Origin: Glaciecola sp048820975
GTDB taxonomy: Bacteria > Pseudomonadota > Gammaproteobacteria > Enterobacterales > Alteromonadaceae
Assembly (NCBI RefSeq): GCF_048820975.1
Contig: NZ_JBMEUF010000003.1
Span: 124,001 to 188,000 of the forward strand
Direction: 5' to 3'
DNA length: 64,000 nt
In this document: in pieces, positions 53,696 through 62,691 of the stretch
Position numbering within the stretch: position 1 is the stretch's first letter
How the letters are laid out: every line of letters begins with the position of its first letter
The notes under the pieces: generated by a model
Databases searched by the model: none
What the model saw: only the letters and a program-made list of their open reading frames with translations
What the model was told of the DNA's origin: nothing
Program-made: the position numbers and the translations under genes

Positions 53696-54799
53696 TTACG
53701 GGCGAAGAATCAACATTTGCCGCGGATTAATATTGCCTTGCAATGCGCTTAAATATTGATTCGACATATTTTCAAAACCTTCCACATTAATTTCTTGTAT
53801 ATGAGGCTTTATAGCGCGTAAAAATGTTTCCCATGCATTTTGATATTTAGCGAAAAATTCAGCTTTACCCCACTCATCTTGCCTTAGTTTCACTTGGCTA
53901 GGGGCAAAAAAGACCTCACCGCTGGTGTTTACATCACTCGTGTTTCTGCCGTTTACGTCAGTAGCACCAATTAATTGCGTACTTACTTGGTAATCTTGCA
54001 ATCCTTTTTGCAGTGAGTGTAGGGTGTTCTTATTCCCTGCAAAATCTAAAATAACCTGAGTATTTTGCTCAGCAGTGTGTGTACTTGAGCTATTAAGCTT
54101 TGCCATGTAGGTTTCAATGTCATCATAATCCACGATTTCATCATAGCAGCCTAATTCATTCACAAAATCAATGTTGGCACTTGAGCTTAAGCCTACAATT
54201 TTACATGATTGCCCTGCAAGCTGCTGTTTAAGAAGCATAGCCGTACCATAGGCGGTTTTGCTTGAAGCACTGGTGATGAAAACGTTGCGCGCATGTGAAT
54301 ATTGGCTGGCCACAAAAGTACTTAATACAAAAGAGGTCATAAACAATGGGCGGTAGGTAATTTGCCAGCTTTCATTCGCTAACTGATAGCCTGTGTCAGT
54401 ATCGCAAAATACGTAGTGGTCATATACCGGTGATATGCTTTTTCTTTGGCTATGAGCGTCAAAAAATCCTGTGCTATCAACATGTTTGGGCTGCACAACT
54501 ACGTGGCTAGCAAAAGGCAGGTAACCAAACACACGTTTGCCTACGGCTATATCTGGATTATTTGAGGCAGCTACATTAGCGAAGCCCCAAACGGGGATAA
54601 CACCGTATTGTTCAGGCTCATTTGTGAGAAAAAATCCCCAGTAACCGAAGCTTTGTCCAAGTACCGCGTAGGTAATATTATTTGCTGACAAACCAAAACT
54701 GTCTATTTCTAATAAGACTTCGTTTTCTTGTAGATTTAAAGACCGTGTTTCAATATTAATATTTGAGAGGTTTTCTTTATTTATGAGTAAACGTTGCAT
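53696..54799 (-). CDS. DUF2855 family protein
   Basis: Cytoplasmic protein of 367 aa matching DUF2855, a family with a medium-chain-reductase-like layout but no assigned activity. The N-terminal part has 'EVLLEIDSFGLSANNITYAVLG', like quinone-reductase GroES-type domains. The central region has 'FITSASSKTAYGTAMLL' where a nucleotide-binding loop would be. An oxidoreductase role is likely but unproven. It is a single gene between two minus-strand or convergent units. Confidence 0.75.
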   Translation of the reverse strand: MQRLLINKENLSNINIETRSLNLQENEVLLEIDSFGLSANNITYAVLGQSFGYWGFFLTNEPEQYGVIPVWGFANVAASNNPDIAVGKRVFGYLPFASHVVVQPKHVDSTGFFDAHSQRKSISPVYDHYVFCDTDTGYQLANESWQITYRPLFMTSFVLSTFVASQYSHARNVFITSASSKTAYGTAMLLKQQLAGQSCKIVGLSSSANIDFVNELGCYDEIVDYDDIETYMAKLNSSSTHTAEQNTQVILDFAGNKNTLHSLQKGLQDYQVSTQLIGATDVNGRNTSDVNTSGEVFFAPSQVKLRQDEWGKAEFFAKYQNAWETFLRAIKPHIQEINVEGFENMSNQYLSALQGNINPRQMLILRP

Positions 54800-54906
54800 G
54801 CTATAAATACCTTTATTATTGTATTTATAGTTTTACCAGAAAAACACACGCCACAGTATTGATATTACTAATAGGCGTGGCTAGATTTTAAGCATAGTTG
54901 CGCGTA

Positions 54907-55608
54907 CTACTGATTTAAAAAGTCTTCAATAGGATCGCCAGTTACATTTGAGATTTGCTTGAATAAGTATATTAAAGCAGAAATTAATAAGATCATGCTA
55001 GGAATAACAATAACCGGATAACTAAGGGCAGTCATACGTCCAAGTTCTTCAGTGTAAGCGGTAGTGCCTGGCTCAGAAACTAAAATCCACTTAGCTAAAC
55101 CATAATTTAAGGCAGAAGATAAAAAGAATGATGAAGCCACAATATATGAGCTAACGGCTATTTTTTCTTTAAATATTTCAATTGCGTTTTTTTCAGCTAA
55201 GCGTGCATTTAACTTATCCCAATTCACGAGTTGGTCATTCAAAATAAGTGCTTTCACCAAGGGCTTGTGAGTAAACTGGGTAATAATAACGGCAAGGCCA
55301 ATTAAGGCCGGGATGGCCGCTTCTTTTATAGCCATATATTCAGCAGGCAGTTTAAGTAAACTTATTCCCCCAGTTAATAATACACTCACAATTCCCAGTA
55401 CTGAGAACATGTTTACTTTTTTGGTTTGCACTAGTTCAATTAGCCCATAACCAAGTGGAAACAAGAGTGCAACTACTACGCCCCATGCCGGCCCTAAGTA
55501 TTCATCGGTACTTAAGTACGACATAATTACCACGGGAATGGCGATATTGAAAATTAGATTACCGAAAAATCCTGAGTTTTGCTTTTGAGCTTGTGTGGGT
55601 TCCGTCAC
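54907..55608 (-). CDS. VC0807-family membrane protein
   Basis: Inner-membrane protein of 233 aa with about six hydrophobic segments, resembling proteins annotated as 'VC0807 family' (related to septation-type YciC/IspZ-like folds). Function unknown. 'IFNIAIPVVIMSYLS' starts the first helix, and 'DPIEDFL' lies at the C-terminus. It follows the ATP-grasp gene by 167 bp on the same strand, so it may be a separate unit or an optional member of that operon. Confidence 0.7.
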   Translation of the reverse strand: MTEPTQAQKQNSGFFGNLIFNIAIPVVIMSYLSTDEYLGPAWGVVVALLFPLGYGLIELVQTKKVNMFSVLGIVSVLLTGGISLLKLPAEYMAIKEAAIPALIGLAVIITQFTHKPLVKALILNDQLVNWDKLNARLAEKNAIEIFKEKIAVSSYIVASSFFLSSALNYGLAKWILVSEPGTTAYTEELGRMTALSYPVIVIPSMILLISALIYLFKQISNVTGDPIEDFLNQ

Positions 55609-55774
55609 GCTTGTTTCTCTACTTCTTAGTTAGGCGGGTATTTTACGCAATTAGGCGCGCCCTTACCATTGTAATTTTTAACATGAAAGCTACATTTACA
55701 TAGTGTATTTAATGACTTGAAACTAAAGCCTTGAATTGCATAGCTTAATTGAAGAGCTTAATTGAAAGTCAAAC

Positions 55775-56956
55775 TTATAAAATGATATGAGGGAGATATC
55801 TTGACATATCTTGAGTGATAAGGTTTTTATCTTCTCTAACGGATATTCCCGCCGGTTCGTCGCCAATCAGCCAAGAACCAATTAAAGTGTAGTTGTCACC
55901 AAACCGGGGCAATGGGTGGTTCGCTTGATATACGAAACCCTCTTCACCATAGGGACCTTCACTCGAGGCATTTTTTTGCTGAGTATTTATATCAAAAATA
56001 TCAATGTTTGCCCCTTCCCTGGAGTAAAGTGGTTTTTTAACCCATGATGAATGACTACTTTGATGGGCGTATTTCGCAAAATCACTTTCAAAGAATGCCG
56101 GTAACAAATTAGGGTGGTTCTCAAAAGATTGCCACAACAGTGGAAGTAAGCCTTTATTTGAAAGCACACTTTTCCATATAGGTTCAAGCCAGCCTACACG
56201 GCTACTAATAGTTTGCTTAGCAAAGGGTTCGCGTAACATAAACTCCCAAGGATAGAGCTTAAAGCAATGTTCTATCAGGTTGTCATTTTTGTCACTCAAC
56301 TGCTCAAGTGCATCTACGCCTATGTCTTCCATAAACGTAAAGTAGGTATCTAAACCCGCTTCGCTTGCGCAATCTTGTAGGTATTGAACGGTGCCGCGAT
56401 CTTCTAATGAGTCTTTCGCACAAGCGAAATGCATAAAACGGCATTGATAAAACTGGCTAATATCTTTAAAAGTACGAATAAGCTTTTCTTGCACTGAATT
56501 AAATTGATCAGCATTACGAGAAATATGCCCAGCCTTTACTTTGTCTTCAAGCCATAACCATTGCCAAAAACCAGTTTCGTAGAGCGATGTGGGGGTGTCA
56601 GCATTGTTTTCTAATAATTTTGCAGGATGCTTGCCGTCATAACTAAAATCTAAACGGGAATATAAGCTAGGGTGCTTTTCGTTCCAGCTATCTGCCATTG
56701 CTTGCCAAGCCAGTTCAGGAATAGCAAGCTTTTGAAGCGTTTCTTCACTTTTAAGCGCTTCATTTACTACATGCAGGCACATTTGATGTATTTCAGCGCT
56801 AGGCTGCTCAATGTGTTCTTCTATTTGCTGTAAACTAAATTGATAGTAAGCACTCTCATCCCAGTATGTTTCGCCATACATAGTGTGAAAATGAAAACCA
56901 TATTCTTTTGCCAGCGCTTGCCAGTTACTTCTAGCAAGCGACGGTAGTCGTAACAC
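55775..56956 (-). CDS. Glutathionylspermidine synthase-like ATP-grasp protein (YgiC/YjfC type)
   Basis: ATP-grasp ligase-like protein of 393 aa, matching the synthetase half of glutathionylspermidine synthase ('FDFSYDGKHPAKLLENNADTPTSLYE'-like region, 'QANHPLPRFGDNYTLIGSWLIGDEPAGISVRED' near the end). The amidase half of the E. coli bifunctional enzyme is absent, as in YgiC/YjfC, whose substrate is unknown. It starts with GTG directly after the TAG of the DUF1190 gene, so the two are translated together. Fourth gene of the channel-DUF350-DUF1190-ATP-grasp operon. Confidence 0.82.
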   Translation of the reverse strand: MLRLPSLARSNWQALAKEYGFHFHTMYGETYWDESAYYQFSLQQIEEHIEQPSAEIHQMCLHVVNEALKSEETLQKLAIPELAWQAMADSWNEKHPSLYSRLDFSYDGKHPAKLLENNADTPTSLYETGFWQWLWLEDKVKAGHISRNADQFNSVQEKLIRTFKDISQFYQCRFMHFACAKDSLEDRGTVQYLQDCASEAGLDTYFTFMEDIGVDALEQLSDKNDNLIEHCFKLYPWEFMLREPFAKQTISSRVGWLEPIWKSVLSNKGLLPLLWQSFENHPNLLPAFFESDFAKYAHQSSHSSWVKKPLYSREGANIDIFDINTQQKNASSEGPYGEEGFVYQANHPLPRFGDNYTLIGSWLIGDEPAGISVREDKNLITQDMSRYLPHIIL

Positions 56957-57586
56957 CTAGCCGCCCCAGCCTTTTGATGCGGCAGTGCGCGATGAAGTGG
57001 CGCGAGCAATATTACCAAAACCTCCGCGCTTTAAAGCGCTAGTGGTAGTAGGGCGTTTATTGAAAAAGCTTTGCCTTACTCGATACTTTTGATTGCCAGA
57101 AGTGGAATACTTGCCCACGTTTTGCCCATTGGACGTAAACCACCTGTTGCGCAGTGGCGAGTTTCGCGAATTTGATGTGTACATAGGAGTATATCGGCGT
57201 GAACCTGACATTAAGTTACCCAACATGTAGCCCGCCATTAACGGCATGAAAAAGCTACCTTGAGAGGTGTTTTGCTGTTGGCAAGCACTGGCACCAAAAT
57301 CGTATTCGCAGTCAGCTTGAGTTTCGTATTTGGGGCCTGTGTCTTGCGCATCCTGCAAAGCTGCTTCATACGTAGCCTGGCATTCGGCACTAAATGAAGG
57401 ATTATCGGAGCTGCAATCATCAGCATCTATGTAAATAGATGCAACGTCGTCAGTTCCGCAAGCGCCTAGCATGAATGTAGCGGCACCTAATGCAATGGGT
57501 TTCAGCGGGTTCACTTTTCGCATAGCATTCAGATTAATATTTTTACTGCGTTTTTGATTGCTTGATTTATTTGATGAATTTGACAT
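56957..57586 (-). CDS. DUF1190 lipoprotein (YgiB/YjfM type)
   Basis: Protein of 209 aa with a long basic N-region then a lipobox (FMLGAC, Cys43), so probably a lipoprotein. The mature part has conserved cysteines ('DADDCSSDNPSFSAECQATYEAAL', 'QADCEYDFGASACQQ') and a Gly/Ser/Arg-rich C-terminus ('GGFGNIARATSSRTAASKGWGG'), as in DUF1190. AGGAG lies ~7 bases before the ATG. It is immediately followed (no gap) by the ATP-grasp gene, the same pairing as ygiB-ygiC. Function unknown. Confidence 0.8.
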   Translation of the reverse strand: MSNSSNKSSNQKRSKNINLNAMRKVNPLKPIALGAATFMLGACGTDDVASIYIDADDCSSDNPSFSAECQATYEAALQDAQDTGPKYETQADCEYDFGASACQQQNTSQGSFFMPLMAGYMLGNLMSGSRRYTPMYTSNSRNSPLRNRWFTSNGQNVGKYSTSGNQKYRVRQSFFNKRPTTTSALKRGGFGNIARATSSRTAASKGWGG

Positions 57587-57596
57587 TCACAAGCTC

Positions 57597-58013
57597 CTAA
57601 TAAGACATACAAGCGGCATTAAGTAAGCCTACGGATATAGATACACAGGCTAAAATAATTCCCGCTGATACTTCATTGTTATCTATGCGCTCAGCAATAA
57701 GTGGCATAAACGTAAAGCGCAAAAGTAGGAACGCAAATACCTGCGCTAACATGGCAACGAAGGCCCAAATAACGTAATCAACAAAGAATGCAGAGCTAGA
57801 TGCTGCGCCAGCAAGTGCAATGGCAAATCCTATCATGGCGCCACCAAAGCCAATTGCAGCAGCGGTATTTTGCTGTTCTTTTACCAGCTTCCATTCATCA
57901 TGCGGGGTAATAAAGGTATAAAGTAGTTTGAACACAAAAAATAGCACTATTGAGATCAAAAAGTACATGGCGAAATTGCCAAGGCCTGCTAATGATGTTT
58001 GTAACATTTCCAT
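57597..58013 (-). CDS. DUF350 membrane protein (YjfL type)
   Basis: Membrane protein of 138 aa with four predicted helices and the DUF350 pattern ('YFLISIVLFFVFKLLYTFITPHDEWKLV', 'NTAAAIGFGGAMIGFAIALAGAA'). AAGGA lies 6 bases before the ATG. Second gene of the operon, between the potassium-channel gene and the DUF1190 gene. In E. coli the yjfIJKLMC cluster puts a DUF350 protein (YjfL) beside a DUF1190 protein (YjfM) and an ATP-grasp protein (YjfC). Confidence 0.82.
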   Translation of the reverse strand: MEMLQTSLAGLGNFAMYFLISIVLFFVFKLLYTFITPHDEWKLVKEQQNTAAAIGFGGAMIGFAIALAGAASSSAFFVDYVIWAFVAMLAQVFAFLLLRFTFMPLIAERIDNNEVSAGIILACVSISVGLLNAACMSY

Positions 58014-58070
58014 GTGCGTTCCTTTTGTTGAAAATATATAAATTTAATAAAGGCTTCGGTAAAGTAAAAT

Positions 58071-59120
58071 TTAATAGAACCGAGACCAATCAATATTGTT
58101 TATGCGACTTTGTGCAATGTAAAAGACTTTGTCACCTGATTCTAGCAAAGTGCTTAGCGGTGGGTTTACCGATATTTTATGAATATCATGGTCTTTAGCA
58201 ATGCCAATAAAAATAGCTTCGTATTCACTTTTAAATTTGAAGAACAATGACTCAACAGTAATTGCGTTAACATTGTCGGGTATGGTAGCAGAAAACTGAG
58301 CTTGTCCTTCATAAACATCCAATAAATCATGATGCAATAAAGATGAACCTGGGTCGAACGCTGATTTGGCTAGCATTTCAACGGCTACACTAGGGGTACA
58401 TTCAATTTCAGGGCAATGCTGGCGCAACAAACTGACTAAACTTTCGTCTTCAAAATAAGCTACCTTGTGCGCAGCTTGATTGCGCTGTGAGCAATAAAGC
58501 GCCGAGGTCATTGTCATGTCGTCTTGCGGATTATCTATTAATATAGTTGCTGCGTCAGCAATACAGGCTCTGTCCATATCCTCATCTTTGTTAAAGGTGT
58601 CTACTTTTACAAACTCAATAGTACCTGGGAAAGGGTTGGTAATATCCGCTCTTACGCATAAGACGATATCTGGGTTTTCAACAGAACTCTTTTTTTCAAT
58701 TAACAATAGTTTGATCAATTGTTCGGTTCGCTTGCCATTCCAGCCAAGTACCAGTATATGATTTTTAACATCTAGGGTGTTCATGCCCTTCGCTCCTTTT
58801 TGCCACTGTGTACTCACCCAACTTGCTATTCGCCCTAAGATTAAACCGAATATAGATAAACCAAGTGGAATTATATAAAGAGAAACTACTAATTTACCGG
58901 TAGCAGTGGTGGGTGACATATCACCGTAACCCACTGTAGATCCGGTAACTACTATCCAATAGAAAAAGTCGTTAATATTCAGTAGTGTGCTTTCACCTGC
59001 TAAAAATAGCAAAATATATGAGCTGAGTACGTAAAAACTGAGCAAGCCGATTAACACAAACCAACGCATTTGTGAAAAGTACTGCAACATTAGCTTTTTT
59101 ACTCTAACTAAGGTGTTCAT
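58071..59120 (-). CDS. Two-TM potassium channel with cytoplasmic TrkA-N/RCK domains
   Basis: Channel of ~349 aa: TM1 (~22-44), pore helix and selectivity filter TVGYGD (about 62-67 from this start), TM2 (~80-100), RCK (TrkA-N) domain with 'ILVLGWNGKRTEQLIKLLL', then a TrkA-C-like end. The ATG at 59120 is preferred; a GTG at 59126 would add two residues. The RCK nucleotide site is GWNGKR rather than the classic GxGxxG. It heads the operon with DUF350, DUF1190 and ATP-grasp genes, and its upstream region has perfect DnaA boxes. Confidence 0.87.
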   Translation of the reverse strand: MNTLVRVKKLMLQYFSQMRWFVLIGLLSFYVLSSYILLFLAGESTLLNINDFFYWIVVTGSTVGYGDMSPTTATGKLVVSLYIIPLGLSIFGLILGRIASWVSTQWQKGAKGMNTLDVKNHILVLGWNGKRTEQLIKLLLIEKKSSVENPDIVLCVRADITNPFPGTIEFVKVDTFNKDEDMDRACIADAATILIDNPQDDMTMTSALYCSQRNQAAHKVAYFEDESLVSLLRQHCPEIECTPSVAVEMLAKSAFDPGSSLLHHDLLDVYEGQAQFSATIPDNVNAITVESLFFKFKSEYEAIFIGIAKDHDIHKISVNPPLSTLLESGDKVFYIAQSRINNIDWSRFY

Positions 59121-59212
59121 GTGCACTCATAATCTGTTATTTAGGCGTCTAGTGTTAATAAAAACTCTAATAAATACAAGCCATAAATACTTCTAGTGAC
59201 AGAGTATCCTCA

Positions 59213-59269
59213 AAACTTATCCACAGAACTAGGCTCGGACTGTCCAAGCGCTTGTATGTGGATAAGTTT
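59213..59269. promoter_or_regulatory. Inverted pair of perfect DnaA boxes
   Basis: TTATCCACA (59217-59225) and its reverse complement TGTGGATAA (59257-59265) are both identical to the E. coli DnaA-box consensus. They extend into a perfect 13-bp inverted repeat (59213-59225 with 59257-59269) with a 31-nt spacer. They lie 93 bp upstream of the channel gene. No origin genes are near. Confidence 0.65.
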
Positions 59270-59294
59270 ACTTGGTATAAAATTGTGAGGCATC

Positions 59295-59326
59295 AAAAAA
59301 CAAAAGCCCGGCACAAATGGCCGGGC
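59295..59326 (-). terminator. Intrinsic terminator upstream of the channel gene
   Basis: GCCCGGC (59306-59312) and GCCGGGC (59320-59326) form a 7-bp stem, with the T-rich tract TTTTGTTTTTT reading on the minus strand (59305-59295). It terminates a minus-strand transcript starting in the 59330-59600 gap, where no long gene is seen; together with the DnaA boxes this accounts for the 476-bp gap. Confidence 0.7.
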
Positions 59327-59602
59327 AAAAAATTCGACATAGGGAGATGTCTAAGTTCATAACAGGAATGTACAACATGAAACTTGTGATTATAATAAGG
59401 GAATCGTTTATACTTCGCACGCAAATTAGGGTATGGCTAATCATATTAGGTATGTACAAAAATACTACAACTTTAGTTTAAATATCACTCTTTCGCTAAT
59501 GGCTAAACATAAGATGCTGTTTTAGCCACTAAATATATGGTGTTTGCTTGTTGCATTCATTATGAAACTGTATCAACTCGTTTTAAAAGAATTATGTAAT
59601 TA

Positions 59603-60646
59603 ATGAAAATATCTGACTTTGATTTTGATTTACCTGAGCACTTAATTGCTAAATATCCTGCAAAAGATCGCACTTCTTCGCGCATGTTAAAGCTAAATGG
59701 CAATAGCGGCGAACTTAGCCACGGCAATTTTACTGATATTGTTGAGCTTATAAACGAGGGGGATTTACTTATTTTCAACAATACGCGAGTAATACCCGCG
59801 CGTTTGTTCGGGCATAAAGAAAGCGGCGGTAAAATTGAGGTGTTACTTGAACGTGTACTGAGAGACAACACCGCCTTAGCGCATATGAAGTCAAGTAAAA
59901 GCCCGAAAGCCGGAGCGTTGATCATTCTTGAGGGCGGCTTAAAAGCCAATGTACTAGGACGCCAAGGCGCACTGTTTCATTTGTCATTTGAGGGTAGCGA
60001 GAACATTTTTGATTTGTTAGAACAATATGGACATATGCCGCTACCGCCATACATAGACCGCCCTGACGAAGACTCAGACAAAGAAAGATACCAAACCGTT
60101 TACAATGAAAAGCCGGGAGCCGTTGCTGCGCCAACCGCTGGTTTACATTTTGACGAAAACATTTTGGCACGTTTAGCTGAAAAGGGTGTGAATACTGCCT
60201 ATGTAACCTTACACGTGGGGGCAGGCACCTTTCAGCCAGTAAGAGTTGACAATATTCAAGATCATGAAATGCATTCAGAATATGCCGAAGTAAGTGCTGA
60301 AGTCGCTGAACTCATAAAGCAAACTAAAGCAAATGGAAAACGCGTGATTGCGGTGGGAACTACCTCAGTGCGTTCGGTTGAATCAGCCGCTCAAGCTACT
60401 GAGTCTGAATTAATTGCGCCGTTTCTATCAGACACCAATATCTTTATTTATCCCGGCTTTAAATTTAAAGTGATTGATGCAATGTTAACTAATTTTCATT
60501 TGCCACAGTCTACCTTAATGATGCTAATTAGTGCCTTCGCAAGCCGCGAAAAAGTAATGAACGCCTACCAAGAAGCGATTAAAAACGAATACCGTTTTTT
60601 TAGTTACGGCGATGCTATGTTTATTACGCGCAATAATGTAAGTTAG
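59603..60646 (+). CDS. queA: S-adenosylmethionine:tRNA ribosyltransferase-isomerase QueA
   Basis: QueA (347 aa) makes epoxyqueuosine on tRNA from the preQ1 base put in by Tgt. Family blocks: 'PEHLIAKYPAKDRTSSRML' (N-terminal), 'LLIFNNTRVIPARLFGHK', 'PGAVAAPTAGLHFDE', 'LHVGAGTFQPVRVDNIQDH' and 'NTTFHLPQSTLMMLISAF'-like C-terminus. Start ATG preceded by an AT-rich leader without a strong site. Normally directly followed by tgt; here a minus-strand peptidase gene is inserted. Confidence 0.96.
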   Translation: MKISDFDFDLPEHLIAKYPAKDRTSSRMLKLNGNSGELSHGNFTDIVELINEGDLLIFNNTRVIPARLFGHKESGGKIEVLLERVLRDNTALAHMKSSKSPKAGALIILEGGLKANVLGRQGALFHLSFEGSENIFDLLEQYGHMPLPPYIDRPDEDSDKERYQTVYNEKPGAVAAPTAGLHFDENILARLAEKGVNTAYVTLHVGAGTFQPVRVDNIQDHEMHSEYAEVSAEVAELIKQTKANGKRVIAVGTTSVRSVESAAQATESELIAPFLSDTNIFIYPGFKFKVIDAMLTNFHLPQSTLMMLISAFASREKVMNAYQEAIKNEYRFFSYGDAMFITRNNVS

Positions 60647-60659
60647 AAAATCGTAAAAC

Positions 60660-60695
60660 AAAAAGGCCGCTGGTACTCACCACGCGGCCTTTTTT
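60660..60695. terminator. Bidirectional intrinsic terminator after queA
   Basis: GGCCGC plus TGGT (60665-60674) pair with ACCA and GCGGCC (60679-60682 and 60684-60689) around a 4-nt loop, with one bulged base, flanked by A-run and T-run. It ends queA and, in reverse, the peptidase gene that ends at 60716. Confidence 0.88.
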
Positions 60696-60715
60696 ATTTT
60701 ACGTAGCTAAGCTGT

Positions 60716-62398
60716 TTATAGGCCAAGCACCTTTGTACCTTGTTTAAAGGTTATATCTACAGGAATATTAGCCGATGTGAGTTTGCTTAAATCACTCTGC
60801 AAGTTGCGGCTTATGATGCCTTTTTCCGCTACTAATTCAGCCACGCCATTGTAGTCACCATTACCTTGTAAGGTTAGAATTAACTCAGATAGGCTATCAA
60901 TTGCTGATGACATTTTATCCATATTAACGCTATAGAAGCCTTGTTCATCACGCTCAAATGCGCCTTTTTCTTGGAAATAATTAAAACGAATCATATTCGC
61001 TTTTCCATGTGCACTAGAAGCACCAAATCTTACCGAACGAAAAATACCGGCCATAAAGGTCACGTAATAATCTTCTAATACACCTTCACTTATTTCGCCT
61101 TTTTCAAGGAGCTGTTCAACCATGTAAAGGCCTAATATATCTGCTTTACCTTCTTCTAAAGCAGACGCATGTTCCTTTAATGCAGCGCGTACAGTCTGTT
61201 CACTTCCTAGCACATTTTTTACGCCTAGGCCGTGAGCTACTTCATGAAACATAGTGTTGCCAAAGAAAGCATCGAAGGTCACGTGGTCACGCTGACCTGT
61301 GGCAATAAGTTGCTCTGCAATTGGCATCATTATGAAATCAAATTTTGCGCGCATAGCGTTTTTAAGCTGTAAGCGACGAGTCCCTTTTTGTAACTGCACT
61401 GTTTCATCGTTCGGCAGGTTTATCGCAATAGTTTTACTGCCTGCGTTTGAATGGCCTGCGTAGTAAATAACATCGTAAGCGTTTAAATCAGCGTCGGTGC
61501 CTGGCATTTGCGCTTTGTATTTTGCTTCTACAGGTAAACCTTGTTGTAGTTCGGGTAAAAAAGCCGCGTATTTAGCAAGCTTTTCGCTCCATGCTAAGTC
61601 TTTTAGCAACACGTATGACTCAAATGCAGCTCTATAGCCAAACAATTGATCTTCATAGGTTTCAATTGGCCCAATTACTACATCAATGGGATTGCTTTTC
61701 ATATCCATCCAAGCGAAGTCAGAGGCTTGGTATGAATTAGTGATAAATGCATCTGCGCGCATGCGCAAATAATTTGCGAATTCTGTGTTGTCAGCATACT
61801 CCGAGGCTTGAATTAATAAATTAGCCGCTTTGTTAAGCTGCTTTTTATAGGCTTCTTTGTACGGTACGCTGTAGAGTTCACCCGCTTTATTACGAAGCAC
61901 TAATGAGTACAAACCATCTTTGTCAGAAAAATCACTGTTGTTGAATTCTTCTTTGGTCATGTCATGGGGATAAAATTGCGCTCCCAAAGGTTTTTCTTCA
62001 AAACCTTGCAAGAAAGCTTGGTCACCATTAAGCCTATCCCATGGGCCGTAATTAATACTTGCAAAATCATTAAGCGCTTCGTTTTCAATGGCTCGTAAGA
62101 ACTCTTTTTTATTGGAACCAAACGCTTGCTCCCAAAATAAATCATCCATAATTTCAGATGCTTCAATAAGTAGCTTTAGCATTTCTTTTTGGTTGTCAGA
62201 ATACGGGCTTAAATCAGCAGTTAAATCTACTGAATGGTAAATATTGAGGCGGCTTTCATCAATATTTAGCTTCACTTCAGGGGCTTTTTCTTTGCTTTCG
62301 ATGGGGGCTGTATTGCTATTTAACTCAGGCGCTTTACTGCATGCCGTAATTAAGGCTACCGCGCACAAAGATAAGATAAATGGAGAACTTTTACGCAT
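60716..62398 (-). CDS. M49-like zinc metallopeptidase lipoprotein
   Basis: Exported lipoprotein (560 aa; lipobox ITAC, Cys20) resembling dipeptidyl-peptidase III-type proteins often annotated 'Zn-dependent hydrolase'. The zinc motif is HEVAHG (~383-388), spaced HEXXH rather than the HEXXXH of classical M49, and the second motif is EEGKAD (~419) in place of EECRAE. The fold match to M49 is therefore by overall pattern. Dipeptide release from oligopeptides at the cell surface is plausible but unproven. It interrupts the usual queA-tgt adjacency on the opposite strand. Confidence 0.75.
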   Translation of the reverse strand: MRKSSPFILSLCAVALITACSKAPELNSNTAPIESKEKAPEVKLNIDESRLNIYHSVDLTADLSPYSDNQKEMLKLLIEASEIMDDLFWEQAFGSNKKEFLRAIENEALNDFASINYGPWDRLNGDQAFLQGFEEKPLGAQFYPHDMTKEEFNNSDFSDKDGLYSLVLRNKAGELYSVPYKEAYKKQLNKAANLLIQASEYADNTEFANYLRMRADAFITNSYQASDFAWMDMKSNPIDVVIGPIETYEDQLFGYRAAFESYVLLKDLAWSEKLAKYAAFLPELQQGLPVEAKYKAQMPGTDADLNAYDVIYYAGHSNAGSKTIAINLPNDETVQLQKGTRRLQLKNAMRAKFDFIMMPIAEQLIATGQRDHVTFDAFFGNTMFHEVAHGLGVKNVLGSEQTVRAALKEHASALEEGKADILGLYMVEQLLEKGEISEGVLEDYYVTFMAGIFRSVRFGASSAHGKANMIRFNYFQEKGAFERDEQGFYSVNMDKMSSAIDSLSELILTLQGNGDYNGVAELVAEKGIISRNLQSDLSKLTSANIPVDITFKQGTKVLGL

Positions 62399-62691
62399 AA
62401 ATCTTCCTTATTTTAAAGGGTTATTGTTGTTATTTTTAAGGCTTAACATCTGCCAGTATAACTCACTATTATGCGCTTAGCCTAGTGAGTGTTACGAAAC
62501 TAAGGGGAGTTCGCTGAGTATTCTTTACCTTAAAAAAGTTAAAATATTTCGTCGTTTTATTAGGCTGTATATTTAATAAATAATTCCATGTTATTTTTTG
62601 CCCTATATTTGCTATAATCCGCGCAATTTTTTGAACCTGCTCGGTAATGGTATAATTTGCCAATTACCTTGGTCACTTTAGCGGATAATAA

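Noticed and set aside
59268..59459. 63-aa minus-strand ORF upstream of the channel gene
   Set aside because: It runs through the terminator hairpin and a DnaA box and shows no protein-like pattern or ribosome site; an RNA is more likely.
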